Source: Flavobacterium sp. H122
GTDB lineage: Bacteria > Bacteroidota > Bacteroidia > Flavobacteriales > Flavobacteriaceae
DNA length: 64,000 nucleotides
NCBI RefSeq assembly: GCF_004959765.1
Contig: NZ_SJZD01000004.1
Location: 233,065-297,064 of the forward strand
Direction of reading: 5' to 3'
Position 1 is the stretch's first letter; each line of letters starts with the position of its first letter. Positions 62,588 through 64,000 of the stretch are shown one piece after another. Position numbers and translations under genes: made by a program. Below the pieces are notes generated by a model. That model was not told where the DNA came from. It made no database searches and saw only the letters and a program-made list of their open reading frames with translations.

Positions 62588-64000
62588 ATGAAATTAAAGT
62601 TCTTATTACTTTGCTTGTTAGCACAAATAGCCGGACTGCAAGCACAAACTTCTGCCCCATCAGGAAATGTAAATGCTACTGGAAGCATCAATGGAAAAGT
62701 CATTGAAAAGAAAAATGGCGAGCCTATTCCCTATGCAACAGTATCAGTGAAAGACGAAGGTAAAATAATTTCCGGAGGAATTACAAAAGACAACGGCAGC
62801 TTTACTGTAGCCAATCTTCCATTAAAAACGTTGACTGTTGAAGTACAGTTTATGGGTTTTAAAAAATATGTAACCAGTTTTACTTTATCAAATGACGATA
62901 GAAATATAACACTGAAAAACATTCTTTTAGAAGAAGAGGCACAGCAGCTTAATGAAGTCAGTGTCGTTAAAGAACGTTCTACCATTGAACAAAAAATTGA
63001 CAGAAAAGTTGTGAATGTAGGTAAAGATTTAATTGCATCAGGCACAACAGCATCTGAAATGTTAAATAACATTCCAACTTTAAGTGTGGATCCACAAACA
63101 AAAGAATTAAGCTTACGTGGAAACACTAATGTTAGAGTCTTAGTTGATGGAAAACCAACTAATATTGATGCTACACAATTATTACAACAAATTCCCTCTT
63201 CGTCAATTAAACAAATTGAATTGATTACAAATCCCTCTGCAAAATACAATCCAGAAGGAATGAGCGGAATTATCAATATTATTTTACACAAAAATGCAAA
63301 CACAGGGTTTAATGGAAGTATAAATACTGGAGTAACTTTTGGTATTACTCCAAAAGTAAACACAGCATTAAACTTAAACTACAAAGTAGGAAAAGTAAAC
63401 TTCTACACTAACTATGGTTTGAATCATGGTAAAAATGCAAATCATGGAGATATTACAAGCTGGCAACCTGATGCAGAAAACCAACAATTATTCAAGTTTG
63501 ACAACAAAAGTACTTCTCATCTTATAAAATTCGGAATGGATTATTATATAGACGACAAGAATACATTCTCTATTTTCACTAATCAAAATATCGTCAACAA
63601 CAAAGGTTTTGGTAATACAATAGTTGATTTTGTAGATAATAGTTTTAAATATATTGATAATCCGCTAAACCCAGACCCAACAGATCCTGATGTTGAAGGC
63701 ACCTATATTGAAACTACAAATAAAGATACTAATCAAGGTTTTGATTCCGATTCTGAAAACAAAACACAAACGTACGACGCATCATTCAAACATGAGTTTG
63801 ATAAAAAAGGGGAAAATCTAGAAATTCAAGCTAATTTTTCAAATACAAAATCACCTGAATTATCAAACTATATTCTTGCTACAACCAACCCACAAAGTAA
63901 CAATGACAGATTAACTGTAAATGATGTAAACAGAGATACTGATTACTTACAATTAAATGTAGATTATGTAAACCCAATATCAGAAACATTAAAATTAGAA
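62588..64000 (+). CDS. TonB-type outer-membrane receptor, paralogue 2 (cut at window edge)
   Basis: The first 471 codons of a second receptor, still open at position 64000. Signal MKLKFLLLCLLAQIAGLQAQ, regulatory-like domain from about residue 32 (SINGKVIEKKNGEPIPYATV), plug domain with ELSLRGNTNVRVLVDGKPTN, then barrel strands. It is closely related to the gene at 60003: the plug segment following residue 200 differs in only one residue over about 30, while the barrel diverges quickly and carries an Asp/Pro-rich insert (NPDPTDPDVEGTYIET). The pattern suggests a duplicate that now has different surface loops. Confidence 0.85.
   Translation, partial: MKLKFLLLCLLAQIAGLQAQTSAPSGNVNATGSINGKVIEKKNGEPIPYATVSVKDEGKIISGGITKDNGSFTVANLPLKTLTVEVQFMGFKKYVTSFTLSNDDRNITLKNILLEEEAQQLNEVSVVKERSTIEQKIDRKVVNVGKDLIASGTTASEMLNNIPTLSVDPQTKELSLRGNTNVRVLVDGKPTNIDATQLLQQIPSSSIKQIELITNPSAKYNPEGMSGIINIILHKNANTGFNGSINTGVTFGITPKVNTALNLNYKVGKVNFYTNYGLNHGKNANHGDITSWQPDAENQQLFKFDNKSTSHLIKFGMDYYIDDKNTFSIFTNQNIVNNKGFGNTIVDFVDNSFKYIDNPLNPDPTDPDVEGTYIETTNKDTNQGFDSDSENKTQTYDASFKHEFDKKGENLEIQANFSNTKSPELSNYILATTNPQSNNDRLTVNDVNRDTDYLQLNVDYVNPISETLKLE

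Noticed and set aside
1..64000. CRISPR array or rRNA
   Set aside because: No regularly spaced identical repeats with unique spacers and no rRNA signature were seen. The 80-bp period at 33490-33740 lacks unique spacers.

Overview
The window looks like a chromosomal segment of a Flavobacterium or close relative (Bacteroidota). It is AT-rich. Several promoters fit the Bacteroidota pattern TTTG-N19-TAnnTTTG (the tRNA-Arg gene, ffh). The gene content is typical of the group: an oxyR whose two redox cysteines fall at positions 199 and 208, bshA, a GH3-serine hydrolase fusion, DUF1573, DM13, DUF4920 and DUF4242 proteins, LptD-like and OMP_b-brl/TonB-type outer-membrane proteins, and many short lipoproteins with a Bacteroidota-style signal peptide. 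Assignments were made by reading motifs; no database search was possible.

Layout. Positions 1-7750 form an accessory patchwork interrupted only by the resident msrB-msrA pair. It carries a secreted Nudix-like protein, a lipoprotein, a HEPN-motif protein, a two-gene unit ending in a Swt1-like HEPN protein, and a GNAT acetyltransferase. All five units are on the + strand and are separated by long intergenic stretches. Some units are bracketed by short sequences that are reverse complements of each other (GTTGGCGGT / ACCGCCAAC, AGTTACCT / AGGTAACT), much as integron cassettes are. The spacers also hold a family of double-hairpin, REP/BIME-like repeats (cores AAAGTC-GACTTT) that I do not see elsewhere in the window. 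From 7.8 to 18.9 kb there are redox and housekeeping genes: an outer-membrane barrel with a DM13 lipoprotein, a LETM1-related protein beside oxyR, two tandem 65-residue paralogues, mnmD with a CxxCH lipoprotein and a DUF4920 lipoprotein, ilvE, a MazG-like pyrophosphohydrolase, tcdA, a TatD hydrolase and a DUF1684 protein. From 18.9 to 28.8 kb come an MFS transporter, a BlaI/M56 sensor-repressor pair with visible operator-like half-sites, apt, tRNA-Arg(ACG), a CHASE-PAS-PAS histidine kinase overlapping its response regulator, and several unassigned genes.

From 28.8 to 33.5 kb there is a MacAB-like tripartite export operon on the minus strand, followed by a TauE-type permease and ygiD on the plus strand. 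A 250-bp element bounded by a perfect 27-bp inverted repeat starts inside the ygiD stop codon. Positions 34-41.8 kb hold valS, a DUF1573 protein, a dicarboxylate symporter, aroC, a small barrel protein and bshA. Positions 41.9-50.5 kb look like one long minus-strand envelope/redox operon: amidase with SPOR-like tail, MCE protein, two Fe-S proteins, two small proteins, and the GH3-hydrolase fusion. A divergent lptD-like gene follows. Positions 53.3-59.8 kb hold a RidA protein, a decayed lipoprotein gene, a GNAT gene with folD, ffh, a thioesterase and argS. The window ends in two tandem paralogous TonB-type outer-membrane receptors, the second cut by the window edge.

The best candidates for something undescribed are the cassette-like organisation of the first 7.7 kb with its two HEPN modules, the double-hairpin repeat family living in the same spacers, and the long inverted-repeat element at 33490-33740.
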